Assembly: GCF_017901135.1 (NCBI RefSeq)
Contig: NZ_CP072801.1
Location: forward strand, 2,601,501-2,665,500
From: Thiothrix litoralis
Lineage (GTDB): Bacteria > Pseudomonadota > Gammaproteobacteria > Thiotrichales > Thiotrichaceae
Direction of reading: 5' to 3'
DNA: 64,000 nt
Shown: positions 37,476-46,040 of the stretch, in pieces
How positions within the stretch are numbered: position 1 is the first letter of the stretch
How the letters are laid out: every line of letters starts with the position of its first letter
Position numbers and translations under genes: made by a program
The notes under the pieces: generated by a model
The model's database searches: none
Told to the model about the DNA's origin: nothing
What the model saw: the letters and a program-made list of their open reading frames with translations, nothing else

Positions 37476-37491
37476 TGCAGGTTTCGCGCCA
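37476..37491 (-). promoter_or_regulatory. Candidate sigma-54 promoter of the urease operon
   Basis: On the minus strand TGGCGCGAAACCTGCA has GG and GC separated by exactly 10 nt and fits the -24/-12 consensus TGGCACR-n4-TTGCW at all but two positions. It is 40 bp upstream of the small membrane gene. A perfect TGGTCAA half-site (minus strand, 37465-37459) lies just downstream. Confidence 0.65.
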
Positions 37492-37515
37492 AGCTGGCAA
37501 GCACGGAATACGTTA

Positions 37516-38883
37516 TCAGCTTACTTTCCCCACCAGCTTCTTAGCGGCTTGATTATGTTGGTGCATTAGCTCTGCCAAATCTACATCTGGCAATTGCCCA
37601 TCCACCACTTTCCACTGCCCTGCGACCATGACACGATCAGCTTGTTGCGCACCGCCCAATAACAGTGCGGCTAACGGGTCATGGCTACCGGAAAAGCGCA
37701 ATTCATCGAGTTTGAACAAGGCCAGATCCGCCTGCATTCCCACCGCGATTTCGCCAATATCCGTGCGCCCCAGTACCCGTGCGGAACCTTGCGTTGCCCA
37801 GCGGTAAGCATCCCGATGGCTGATTTTTGCCGAACCGTAACGCAAGCGCTGTAAATACATGGCCTGACGCACTTCACTGATGAGGTTGGAATGGTCGTTG
37901 GAGGCAGAACCATCCACTCCCAAACCGACCGGGCTACCAGCAGCTTCCAGTTCCAGCGTGCGGCAAATACCGGAAGCCAGCATCATATTGGAATTGGGAC
38001 AATGGCATACGCCCACTCCAGCAGCGCCCAAACGCGCGATTTCGCCGTCATCAAAGTGGATGCCGTGCGCCAGCCACGTCTGTTTACCCAGCCAGCCGAC
38101 ACTTTCCAGATAATCGACAGTACGCATACCGAAGTGTTTCAGGCAGAACGCTTCTTCATCCAGCGTTTCAGCCAAATGGGTGTGCAGCCGTACCTTATGC
38201 TGGGCAGCCAAGACGGCGCTGGCTTTCATCAGCTCAGTGGTCACAGAGAAGGGGGAACAAGGCGCTAGTGCAATTTGTACCATCGACCCGGCGGCAGGGT
38301 CATGGTAGTCGCGGATCAGGCGTTCGCTATCGTCCATGATCGTGGTTTCTGCCTGTACGGTACTTTGCGGGGGCAAACCGCCCTGATCTTTGCCCAGACT
38401 CATGGAACCGCGTGTCAGTGTCACCCGCACCCCGACCTGCCGTGCCGCTTCCACCTGCACATCAATGGCATTTTCCATGCCCGCCGGGAACAGGTAGTGA
38501 TGATCTGCGGCGGTGGTGCAGCCAGACAAGAGCAGCTCGGTCAGTGCCAAGCGGGTCGCCACAGCTAGCATGTCTGGCTCCAACCCTGCCCAAACCGGGT
38601 AGAGGGAAACCAGCCAGTTGAACAGTTCCTGATTCAAGGCACCCGGATATGCGCGGGTCAGAGTTTGGTAGAAATGGTGATGGGTATTGACCAACCCCGG
38701 CAAGACCACATGCGCACTGGCATCAAACACTTGTGCACCGTTTGTGTCAGGTTGCTGCCCGCTGCGAACCAGTTCGGTGATTATCCCGTCTTGCACGACC
38801 AGACCGCCGCCAGCATCCACGCCGTCCGACACCAGTATGGCTAACGGATTCTTGATCCACACAGCCGAATTATTCATAAGCAT
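37516..38883 (-). CDS. 8-oxoguanine deaminase
   Basis: A 455-residue amidohydrolase that converts 8-oxoguanine to urate and ammonia. The metal ligands NTHHHFYQTLTRAYPG near 66, THLAETLDEEAF near 240 and VDGSASNDHSNL near 322 are those of the 8-oxoguanine deaminase/hydroxydechloroatrazine hydrolase branch. It ends SHDPLAALLLGG...VVDGQLPDVD, as in that family. It is divergent from the purine permease gene and sits upstream of the urease operon. The product urate would enter the uric acid pathway encoded further right. Hydrolysis of another aminated purine or triazine is possible. Confidence 0.85.
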   Translation of the reverse strand: MLMNNSAVWIKNPLAILVSDGVDAGGGLVVQDGIITELVRSGQQPDTNGAQVFDASAHVVLPGLVNTHHHFYQTLTRAYPGALNQELFNWLVSLYPVWAGLEPDMLAVATRLALTELLLSGCTTAADHHYLFPAGMENAIDVQVEAARQVGVRVTLTRGSMSLGKDQGGLPPQSTVQAETTIMDDSERLIRDYHDPAAGSMVQIALAPCSPFSVTTELMKASAVLAAQHKVRLHTHLAETLDEEAFCLKHFGMRTVDYLESVGWLGKQTWLAHGIHFDDGEIARLGAAGVGVCHCPNSNMMLASGICRTLELEAAGSPVGLGVDGSASNDHSNLISEVRQAMYLQRLRYGSAKISHRDAYRWATQGSARVLGRTDIGEIAVGMQADLALFKLDELRFSGSHDPLAALLLGGAQQADRVMVAGQWKVVDGQLPDVDLAELMHQHNQAAKKLVGKVS

Positions 38884-38912
38884 ATAACGACAGTTTCCTT
38901 TGATGGAGTAGA

Positions 38913-38928
38913 TGGCAAGGATTTTGCA
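38913..38928 (+). promoter_or_regulatory. Sigma-54 promoter of the NCS2 permease
   Basis: TGGCAAGGATTTTGCA fits TGGCACR-n4-TTGCW at every defined position but one, with GG and GC 10 nt apart. Transcription would start near 38940, giving a leader of about 58 nt. Nearly identical to the promoter at 49911-49926. Confidence 0.8.
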
Positions 38929-38944
38929 TTATCTTAAATAAATC

Positions 38945-38960
38945 CTGACCGATTGATCAA
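38945..38960. promoter_or_regulatory. RutR-like operator next to the NCS2 promoter
   Basis: CTGACCGATTGATCAA agrees with the E. coli RutR consensus TTGACCA-n2-TGGTCAA at 11 of 14 defined bases. It sits immediately downstream of the predicted start site, where a bound repressor would block transcription. Related sites are at 49885-49900 and 57456-57471. Confidence 0.6.
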
Positions 38961-38997
38961 CTTTTTATTTCACCCACTGTTACAAGGAGCCCCTCCT

Positions 38998-40473
38998 ATG
39001 CCTAACTCGACGCATCCTGTTGATGAAGTCCTACCCTTCGGGCAGCTAGCCACCCTTGGGTTACAACACGTACTGGTCATGTATGCCGGAGCGGTTGCCG
39101 TTCCATTGATTATCGGTAAAGCCCTGCAACTCAGCCCTGAGCAGATCGCCCTGCTGATTTCTGCCGACTTGTTCGTCTGTGGGCTGGTCACCCTGATTCA
39201 ATCTTTTGGTGCAACCCAATGGTTCGGTATCAAACTTCCCGTGATGATGGGGGTTACTTTTGCGGCGGTTGCACCACTGGTAGCCATTGCTAAAACCACC
39301 CCCGGCATGGAAGGTGCACAGCTTATCTTCGGCTCGGTCATTGGCGCGGGTATAGTTGCGGTGATTATTGCACCGCTGGTTAGCCGTATGCTGCGTTTTT
39401 TCCCACCTGTTGTCACCGGAACCATCATTACTGTGATCGGCATCAGCTTGATGCGCATCGGCATTAACTGGATTTTCGGCAACCCGTTTGGCCCAACAGC
39501 GCCCAGTATCATCAACCCTGACCATGCCGCCTGGCTCGATGCAGCGAAAACAGCGACGGCTTCCGGCTTACCAGCCATACCGGACGGTTTGGCGCTCGCC
39601 CCGTCCGTGCCTAACCCAAAATACGCTTCACTCAGTAATATTGGTATTTCCGCAGCCGTGCTGGTGTCGATCCTGTTGATTACCAAATATGCCAAGGGTT
39701 TCTTTTCCAATGTCGCGGTACTGCTCGGTATCATCCTTGGTGGGGTGTTGACGGCGGCAATGGGGCTGATGACCTTCGACAAAGTAGCCAATGCACCTTG
39801 GTTCGCTTTGGTGAAACCTTTCCAGTTCGGTATGCCGGTGTTTGACCCGCTGCTGATTCTAACCATGTCGTTAGTCATGATTGTGGTGATGATCGAATCC
39901 ACCGGCATGTTCCTTGCCTTGGGCGACATGACCGAACGCAAGGTTGATCAACCTGCATTGGCTCGCGGTCTGCGTACCGATGGCCTCGGCACCATACTGG
40001 GCGGCGTCTTCAATGCTTTCCCCTACACCAGTTTCTCGCAAAATGTGGGCTTGGTTGCTGTCACGGGTATTCGTAGCCGTTTTGTTTGCGTCGCCGGTGG
40101 CCTGATCCTGATTTTGCTGGGGCTGCTGCCTAAAATGGCGGCGCTGGTCGAATCGCTGCCAACCATGGTGTTAGGCGGGGCTGGCATTGTCATGTTCGGG
40201 ATGGTTGCTGCTACCGGCATCCGCATACTGTCCAACGTTGACTTCAAGCATAACCGCTACAATGCGCTGATCATTGCTATTTCTGCTGGCATCGGCATGA
40301 TCCCGCTGGTCGCACCCAACTTCAAACAATGGTTGCCGCATGGCATTCACCCCTTGATTGAATCTGGGATATTGCTGGCGTCTTTCAGTGCCGTGTTGCT
40401 GAATCTCTTCCTGAATGGTGCGAAAGAAGATTTGGAGGCGGTAAAAGCAGCCAGCCAACACGCGGAGAGTTAA
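38998..40473 (+). CDS. NCS2-family xanthine/uracil permease
   Basis: A 491-residue inner-membrane symporter with about 14 helices. The TM1 region LGLQHVLVMYAGAVAVPLII and TM3 region KLPVMMGVTFAAVAP are standard, and the NCS2 signature around VMIVVMIESTGMFLALGDM near residue 303 is intact, including the substrate-contact Glu. FNAFPYTSFSQNVGLVAVTG near 340 is the conserved NAT motif region. The xanthine/urate branch is favoured by the surrounding purine genes. The ATG at 38998 has AAGGAG 8 nt upstream. It ends at a strong bidirectional terminator. Confidence 0.9.
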   Translation: MPNSTHPVDEVLPFGQLATLGLQHVLVMYAGAVAVPLIIGKALQLSPEQIALLISADLFVCGLVTLIQSFGATQWFGIKLPVMMGVTFAAVAPLVAIAKTTPGMEGAQLIFGSVIGAGIVAVIIAPLVSRMLRFFPPVVTGTIITVIGISLMRIGINWIFGNPFGPTAPSIINPDHAAWLDAAKTATASGLPAIPDGLALAPSVPNPKYASLSNIGISAAVLVSILLITKYAKGFFSNVAVLLGIILGGVLTAAMGLMTFDKVANAPWFALVKPFQFGMPVFDPLLILTMSLVMIVVMIESTGMFLALGDMTERKVDQPALARGLRTDGLGTILGGVFNAFPYTSFSQNVGLVAVTGIRSRFVCVAGGLILILLGLLPKMAALVESLPTMVLGGAGIVMFGMVAATGIRILSNVDFKHNRYNALIIAISAGIGMIPLVAPNFKQWLPHGIHPLIESGILLASFSAVLLNLFLNGAKEDLEAVKAASQHAES

Positions 40474-40495
40474 GCCAATCTCCACACCATAAAAA

Positions 40496-40529
40496 ACGCC
40501 CGCCGGTTTGAATCGGCGGGCGTTTTTTT
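40496..40529. terminator. Bidirectional rho-independent terminator
   Basis: Perfect 10-bp stem ACGCCCGCCG / CGGCGGGCGT (40496-40505, 40514-40523), 8-nt loop, with seven T on the right and six A on the left. It serves both the permease (+) and the convergent BMP gene (-). Confidence 0.92.
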
Positions 40530-40546
40530 GTGCGGCGTTTCGAGGT

Positions 40547-41668
40547 TTACTTAGGCAGTTTACCTTCCACACCCTTCACGTAGAAATCCATTTTAGACAA
40601 GTCTTCATCCGACATGATGCTGCCTTTGGCAACTACTTCTTTGCCATCCTGATCAACGACTGGCCCGGCGAAGGGTTGCAGCTCACCACTGACAATTGCG
40701 GCCTTGGCTGTCGTTACTTTCTCGACGACATCTTTGGGCACTGCGTCACTGAACGGAGCCAGATCCACCATGCCATCCTTGATGCCTTTCCAGATGCTGC
40801 TAGGCTTCCAAGTACCATCCAGCACTTTCTGCACTTCACTCACGCAATAATCACCCCAATGATGGGTAACAGCGGTCAACTGGGCTTTCTTGCCGTACTT
40901 GGACATATCGGAATGGTAGGCAATCGCGTACTTGCCCTTTTCTTCTGCCGCCGCGACGACCGCCGTGGAATCGGTGTGATGGGTAACAATATCCGCCCCC
41001 TGATCAATCAGGGCATCGGCTGCTTCACGCTCACGACCGGGGTCAAACCAAGAGTTTACCCACACCACTTTCACCTTGATAGCCGGGTTCACACTTTGCG
41101 CCCCCAATGTATAAGCGTTGATCCCCTGTACTACTTCAGGAATCGGGAACGCCGCCACATACCCCAAGGTATTGGATTTGGTCATGGAACCAGCAATGAT
41201 TCCCGCCAAATAGCGCCCTTCATAATAACGGGCATTATAGTTGCCCAGATTAGCCGCCGTCTTATAACCGCTGGCATGGTCAAATGCCGTGTCCGGGAAG
41301 GCTTTGGCGACTTTCAGCAACGGGTTCATAAAACCGAAAGACGTGCCAAAAATCAGCTTGTTGCCACTGGAGGCCATTTCGCGAGCCACGCGTTCGGCTT
41401 CTGCCCCTTCAGGAACGCTATCAATAACAGTGACTTTCACCTTGTCACCGAATTTTTCCTCTACCGCCTTGCGCCCTTCATCATGCTGGTAAGTCCAGCC
41501 TGCATCACCAATCGGGCTAACGTAAATGAACCCGATCTTCAAGGGTTCCCCTGCTGCCGCTGCGGCTTTTTCCTCAGCCAGCACGCTCCCTGCTGCGGCA
41601 AGCCCGCCTGCCAACAGGCACAGCCCCAGTAAGTGTTTGGCTTTACCAGCCAGATATTGATAATGCAT
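40547..41668 (-). CDS. BMP-family purine/nucleoside-binding protein of an ABC importer
   Basis: A 373-residue periplasmic substrate-binding protein of the basic membrane protein (Med/PnrA) family, whose known members bind purine nucleosides or purine bases. A signal peptide (LLGLCLLAGGLAAAGSVLA) is followed by an Ala-rich linker and KIGFIYVSPIGDAGWTYQHD, with WFDPGREREAADALIDQGAD near residue 208 and DSTAVVAAAEEKG near 235. The ATG at 41668 has GGAG 8 nt upstream. It is the last gene of an operon with two permeases, an ATPase and xdhABC, so the substrate is probably a purine such as xanthine, hypoxanthine or a nucleoside. Confidence 0.88.
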   Translation of the reverse strand: MHYQYLAGKAKHLLGLCLLAGGLAAAGSVLAEEKAAAAAGEPLKIGFIYVSPIGDAGWTYQHDEGRKAVEEKFGDKVKVTVIDSVPEGAEAERVAREMASSGNKLIFGTSFGFMNPLLKVAKAFPDTAFDHASGYKTAANLGNYNARYYEGRYLAGIIAGSMTKSNTLGYVAAFPIPEVVQGINAYTLGAQSVNPAIKVKVVWVNSWFDPGREREAADALIDQGADIVTHHTDSTAVVAAAEEKGKYAIAYHSDMSKYGKKAQLTAVTHHWGDYCVSEVQKVLDGTWKPSSIWKGIKDGMVDLAPFSDAVPKDVVEKVTTAKAAIVSGELQPFAGPVVDQDGKEVVAKGSIMSDEDLSKMDFYVKGVEGKLPK

Positions 41669-41689
41669 ATGCAAGTCTCCTTGGTTACG

Positions 41690-42619
41690 TCAATGAACGT
41701 CGTCGTGATAAACCTGCCCCAGAGAAGCCGGGGCATTCAGCCGGATCACATTCGCATCGCGCGAAATAATGACCAATACAACAATGGTTGCCAGATACGG
41801 CAACATGGTTAAGAACTGCGAGGGAATCTCCACTCCCAGCCCCTGAACATGGAATTGAGCAATCGTCGCCCCGCCGAACAGCAGCGCCCCCAACAACACC
41901 CGCCCCGGTCGCCAAGTCGCAAACACCACCAGCGCCAGCGCAATCCAGCCGCGCCCTGCCGTCATGTTTTCCGCCCACAACGGTGTATAAACCACCGACA
42001 GGTAAGCACCGCCCAAGCCCGCCATTGCGCCCCCGAACAGCACCGCGAAATAACGGATGCGGATCACCGGATACCCCAACGCATGAGCCGAATGCGGCGA
42101 TTCCCCCACCGCCCTCAGGATTAACCCGGCACGGCTACGGTACAAAAACAACGACACCCCGAAAAAGGCCAGCAGCGCCCCATAAGCCAAAATATCGTAA
42201 GAAAACAGCAACTTTCCCACCACCGGTAGCGAACTCAGCCAAGGCAGGGAAAGCCCTTTAAGGCCATCCAGCGCAACGCTGGTGTATGCCTGCCCAATAA
42301 AGGCACTCAAACCCACCCCGAAAATGGTCAAGGCCAAACCACTAGCCACCTGATTCGCCATCAGGCTCAGCGTCAGCACCGCAAAAATCAACGCCATCAA
42401 AGCTCCGGCCACGGCTCCCGCCAATACTGCCAGCCACAACAGGCCGGTTTCTGCTGCCACCATGAACGCACAGACCGCACCGATCACCATCATGCCTTCC
42501 ACCCCAAGGTTCAACACCCCAGACTTTTCCACCACCAACTCACCCAGCGCCGCGTACACCAGCGGGATACTCGCCGCCACTGTAGCGGTCAGGATCAGAA
42601 TCAACATTTGCATATCCAT
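41690..42619 (-). CDS. ABC importer permease (BMP-linked, second subunit)
   Basis: A 309-residue permease of the branched-chain/simple-sugar type (BPD_transp_2). SIPLVYAALGELVVEKSGVLNLGVEGMM is the invariant start of the BMP-linked second permease (YufQ/NupQ-like); about eight membrane helices follow. The ATG at 42619 has GGAG 7 nt upstream and the preceding stop lies one base before it. It pairs with the adjacent permease to form the membrane channel of a purine importer. Confidence 0.9.
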   Translation of the reverse strand: MDMQMLILILTATVAASIPLVYAALGELVVEKSGVLNLGVEGMMVIGAVCAFMVAAETGLLWLAVLAGAVAGALMALIFAVLTLSLMANQVASGLALTIFGVGLSAFIGQAYTSVALDGLKGLSLPWLSSLPVVGKLLFSYDILAYGALLAFFGVSLFLYRSRAGLILRAVGESPHSAHALGYPVIRIRYFAVLFGGAMAGLGGAYLSVVYTPLWAENMTAGRGWIALALVVFATWRPGRVLLGALLFGGATIAQFHVQGLGVEIPSQFLTMLPYLATIVVLVIISRDANVIRLNAPASLGQVYHDDVH

Positions 42620-42620
42620 T

Positions 42621-43718
42621 TCAATGCTCCGGCACAATGACGGCAGCAAGCCGCTTAGTACCCGTCAGCCGCACGCGGAAGTGAATCAACACATCCGCCG
42701 CCAACAAGAAAAACAGCAACATGCCCTGAAACACACCACTCACCGCAGCGGGCAACGCCAACTGCATTTGCGCCGATTCCCCACCCAGATACAGCAAGGC
42801 CATCAACAAGCTCGCCAGCACAATGCCAACCGGGTGCAAACGCCCCACAAACGCCACGATAATGGCGGCGAAACCGTAACCGGGTGACAGCGGTATCAGC
42901 AGTTGCCCGATCGGGCCTGCCACCTCACTGGTTCCGGCCATACCGGCAGCAGCCCCGCCCACCAGCAAACCTGTCCACACCATCCGGTGCTGATTGAAAC
43001 CAGCATATCCCGCCGCTCGCGGAGCCAACCCCGCCACCCGCATCTGGAACGCCAGCAAGCTCCAGCGGAAAAACACCAAAGCCACGCCCAAGGCCAGCAA
43101 CGTCACCAATACCCCCGCATGAGTACGTGTACCTTCCAGCAAATTGGGCAACAGCGCTGCATCTGAAAACAGCCGGGATTGTGGAAAGCCATACCCATCC
43201 GGGTCACGCCAAGGGCCATGAATCAGCCAACTCAGCAACAGATTGGCGATATACACCAGCATCAGGCTCACCAGAATTTCACTGGTATTGAAGCGCGTCT
43301 TGAGCAAGGCCGGAATCGCCGCCCACGCCATGCCCCCCAACGCCCCCGCCACAAACATCAAGGGCAACACCCAATGGCTGTCACTGTCATGCAGCCACAA
43401 CGCCACGCCCCCAGCGGCAATGGCTCCCAGCGTCAACTGCCCTTCGGCACCGATATTCCAGATATTGGCGCGGTAGCCCACCGACAAGCCCAGCGCAATC
43501 AGCGCCAACGGCGATGCCTTGATCAGCAATTCACCCAAGCCGTACCAGTCATTGATCGGCTCAATGAAAAAAGCATGGAAGGCTTTCACCGGGCTTTGCC
43601 CCAGCAGGCTGAAAATCGCCATGCCGAACAACAGGGTCAAACCGATAGCGATTAAGGGCGACAGATACACCATCTTCCGCGAAGGGTGCAGACGTGGTTC
43701 CAGTTTAAATCCCCTCAT
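42621..43718 (-). CDS. ABC importer permease (BMP-linked, first subunit)
   Basis: A 365-residue permease (YufP/NupP-like). After a cytoplasmic head come about nine helices, with LIKASPLALIALGLSVGYRA near residue 75, WNIGAEGQLTLGAIAA near 97 and RFNTSEILVSLMLVYIANLL near 152, all conserved for this family. I use the ATG at 43718 with AGGAG 7 nt upstream. It overlaps the ATPase gene by 14 bp. Confidence 0.9.
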   Translation of the reverse strand: MRGFKLEPRLHPSRKMVYLSPLIAIGLTLLFGMAIFSLLGQSPVKAFHAFFIEPINDWYGLGELLIKASPLALIALGLSVGYRANIWNIGAEGQLTLGAIAAGGVALWLHDSDSHWVLPLMFVAGALGGMAWAAIPALLKTRFNTSEILVSLMLVYIANLLLSWLIHGPWRDPDGYGFPQSRLFSDAALLPNLLEGTRTHAGVLVTLLALGVALVFFRWSLLAFQMRVAGLAPRAAGYAGFNQHRMVWTGLLVGGAAAGMAGTSEVAGPIGQLLIPLSPGYGFAAIIVAFVGRLHPVGIVLASLLMALLYLGGESAQMQLALPAAVSGVFQGMLLFFLLAADVLIHFRVRLTGTKRLAAVIVPEH

Positions 43719-45255
43719 GTGCAAGCTCCTGTTGCTGACTACCACCCATCCACAAACCGATTTCCTCGATACTGGTCGCCGCAATCGCACGGCTGGGAAA
43801 CAGCTTACCCCCCGCGATCACCGCGATACGGTCACAAATTTCAAACAGCTCATCCAGCTCTTCCGACACCACCAGAATGGCTACGCCGCTATCCCGCAAA
43901 TCCAGCAAGGTCTGGCGGATAAAGCTGGCTGCCCCCACATCCACCCCCCAAGTCGGTTGGGACACCACCAGCACCTGCGGCTTGAGCAGCAACTCCCGAC
44001 CGACAATGAATTTCTGCGCATTGCCGCCGGAAAGGCTCTTGGCTTCCGCTTCTGGGCCGCTGCACTTGACGTTGAATCGGGTGATACAGTCGCTGACAAA
44101 CGCCCGTATCTGGCGCTGGCGAATGAAACCGAAACGGCTCAACCCGGCCTCGTAGCCCGTCAGTAGCGCATTCAGGTTGAGGGACATATCCGGTACTGCC
44201 CCACGCCCCAACCGTTCTTCGGGAATGAAACGCAAACCCGCCGCCCGCCGTTGGGCAGGGTTCATCCGTCCCGCAGGCTGCCCGTTGAGCAGGATGTCAT
44301 CCGCTTGCTGCGAAGGTTTTTCGCCACTGATGGCATACAGCAATTCCTGCTGCCCATTGCCCGACACCCCGGCGATACCGAAAATTTCACCGGCATTCAC
44401 GCTCAGGTCGATGTTTTGCAAATCTGTCCCGAACGGGTCGGCGGATTGCCGGGTTAGTTGTGAAACCACCAAGCGTGCTGCGCCAGCCTCGCGAGCCATG
44501 CCGTGTTGGCAGGCAGGCAATTCCTTGCCAATCATGAGTTCCGCCAGACTTTTAGCACTTTCCTGTCGCGGGTCAGCGCTGCCGGTCACGCGCCCATTCC
44601 GCAGCACCGTGGCGGTGTGGCACAGTTCGCGGATTTCATCCAGCTTGTGGCTGATATAGAGGATGCTGCACCCTTCGTCCGCCAGCCGCCGCAGGGTTTC
44701 AAACAGCTTGCGTACCGCTTGCGGAGTCAGCACCGAGGTCGGCTCATCCATGATCAGCAAGCGCGGGTTCTGCAACAGACAGCGCACGATTTCCACCCGC
44801 TGGCGCTCCCCAACCGACAAGCCATGCACCGGGCGCTCCGGCTCCAGCGGCAGGCCGTAACGCTTGGAAACCTCTGCGATCTGGCGAGCGAGTTGCGCCA
44901 TGTCCTGCTTCTCATCCATCGCCAGCGCGACATTCTCCACCACGGTCAGGGTGTCAAACAGGGAAAAATGCTGGAACACCATGCCAATGCCCAGACTGCG
45001 AGCCTGTGCCGGGCTGTGTATCTGTACGGGCTTGCCATCCCAGAACACCTCGCCCGCATCGGCTTTGGTCACGCCGTAAACCACTTTCATCAGGGTGCTT
45101 TTGCCCGCGCCGTTTTCACCCAGTAGTGCGTGGATTTCGCCGGGCATGACCTTCAGGTCAACATCCTGATTGGCAATCACCGAGGGGTAAATTTTGCTGA
45201 TGCCACGCAATTCCAGACGGGGAGGAACGGGCGCGGCAGGGGGTATTGTCATCAT
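43705..45255 (-). CDS. ABC importer ATP-binding protein (double cassette, BMP-linked)
   Basis: A 516-residue protein with two ATPase cassettes. The first has [18 protein letters not shown] near residue 45 and LSVGERQRVEIVRCLL near 145 with LLIMDEPTSVLTP; the second has IAGVSGNGQQELLYAISG near 290 (degenerate Walker A, normal for this family) and LSGGNAQKFIVGREL near 410. This is the YufO/NupO-type energiser of purine nucleoside importers. Walker B of the second half reads VLVVSQPTWGVDV, with Ser-Gln in place of Asp-Glu, as usual for this family. It overlaps xdhC by 4 bp (ATGA), placing transport and oxidation on one transcript. Confidence 0.92.
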   Translation of the reverse strand: MMTIPPAAPVPPRLELRGISKIYPSVIANQDVDLKVMPGEIHALLGENGAGKSTLMKVVYGVTKADAGEVFWDGKPVQIHSPAQARSLGIGMVFQHFSLFDTLTVVENVALAMDEKQDMAQLARQIAEVSKRYGLPLEPERPVHGLSVGERQRVEIVRCLLQNPRLLIMDEPTSVLTPQAVRKLFETLRRLADEGCSILYISHKLDEIRELCHTATVLRNGRVTGSADPRQESAKSLAELMIGKELPACQHGMAREAGAARLVVSQLTRQSADPFGTDLQNIDLSVNAGEIFGIAGVSGNGQQELLYAISGEKPSQQADDILLNGQPAGRMNPAQRRAAGLRFIPEERLGRGAVPDMSLNLNALLTGYEAGLSRFGFIRQRQIRAFVSDCITRFNVKCSGPEAEAKSLSGGNAQKFIVGRELLLKPQVLVVSQPTWGVDVGAASFIRQTLLDLRDSGVAILVVSEELDELFEICDRIAVIAGGKLFPSRAIAATSIEEIGLWMGGSQQQELAHEGI

Positions 45256-46040
45256 GCGTGAACCTCTCGCAGGCTAAGTAACTGGGCGGCAATGGCAACG
45301 GCTATCGCCCCCGGCTGTTTGGAACGGATTTCCGGCATACCCACCGGGCATACCAGCCGTTCCAGTTGTTCCGGGCTAATGCCCGCTTGCAGCAAGCGAT
45401 GCCGGAACCGCGCTGCCTTGGTGGCTGAACCAATCAGGCCAACGAAATGCACATCGTCGCGCCGCAATACCTGCTCACACAGCGCCAGATCCAGCGCATG
45501 GTCATGGGTCATGATCAGGTAATCACTGGCGGGAGGCATTGCGGCGACTAATTCAGCAGGGTCTTCCAGCAAATACGTGCTCACACCCGTAACGGCACTG
45601 TCTTCCAACCAATCCGGGAAAGCTTCGGGGCGGCTGTCAATCCAGTGAAGCTGGCAGGACAGATTCATCAGCACCCTGACGAGGGCTTGCCCGACATGCC
45701 CTGCCCCAAACAGAACAATGTTGAAACCGTTCGGGGGCAAGCATTCCAGCAGCAACGTCACCACGCCACCGCAGCATTGCCCCAGTTCCGTGCCGAGTAC
45801 TACACGTTCCTGTTGGCAGACGGGTTGTTGTCCGCCCCGAGTCAAGCAGTCGCGGGCTTTGGCAATCACCTGATATTCCAGCCTGCCGCCCCCAATCGTG
45901 CCGTAGCAGCGTTCCGTGGCGACGACCATCTTGGTGCCGGTTTCGCGCGGCACGGAACCTTCGGTTGCCACCACTGTGACCAGCACACAAGGCTGGTGCT
46001 GTTGGTGGCAGGTGGCAATGGCTTGCATCCAAGGCATCAT
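45252..46040 (-). CDS. xdhC: Xanthine dehydrogenase accessory protein XdhC
   Basis: A 262-residue molybdenum-cofactor chaperone that binds, sulfurates and inserts the cofactor into XdhB. TVVATEGSVPRETGTKM is near residue 20, then TIGGGRLEYQVI near 50 and GQCCGGVVTLLLE near 85, followed by a Rossmann-like half (VLFGAGHVGQALVRVL near 108; FVGLIGSATKAARF near 215). I start at the ATG at 46040, overlapping the xdhB stop (ATGA); GGAGG lies 10 nt upstream. An open frame upstream is only a shadow of xdhB. Confidence 0.93.
   Translation of the reverse strand: MMPWMQAIATCHQQHQPCVLVTVVATEGSVPRETGTKMVVATERCYGTIGGGRLEYQVIAKARDCLTRGGQQPVCQQERVVLGTELGQCCGGVVTLLLECLPPNGFNIVLFGAGHVGQALVRVLMNLSCQLHWIDSRPEAFPDWLEDSAVTGVSTYLLEDPAELVAAMPPASDYLIMTHDHALDLALCEQVLRRDDVHFVGLIGSATKAARFRHRLLQAGISPEQLERLVCPVGMPEIRSKQPGAIAVAIAAQLLSLREVHA

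Noticed and set aside
40508-41632. A 374-codon plus-strand frame opposite the BMP gene
   Set aside because: It is the codon shadow of a confidently identified gene, with no ribosome-binding site and no domain.
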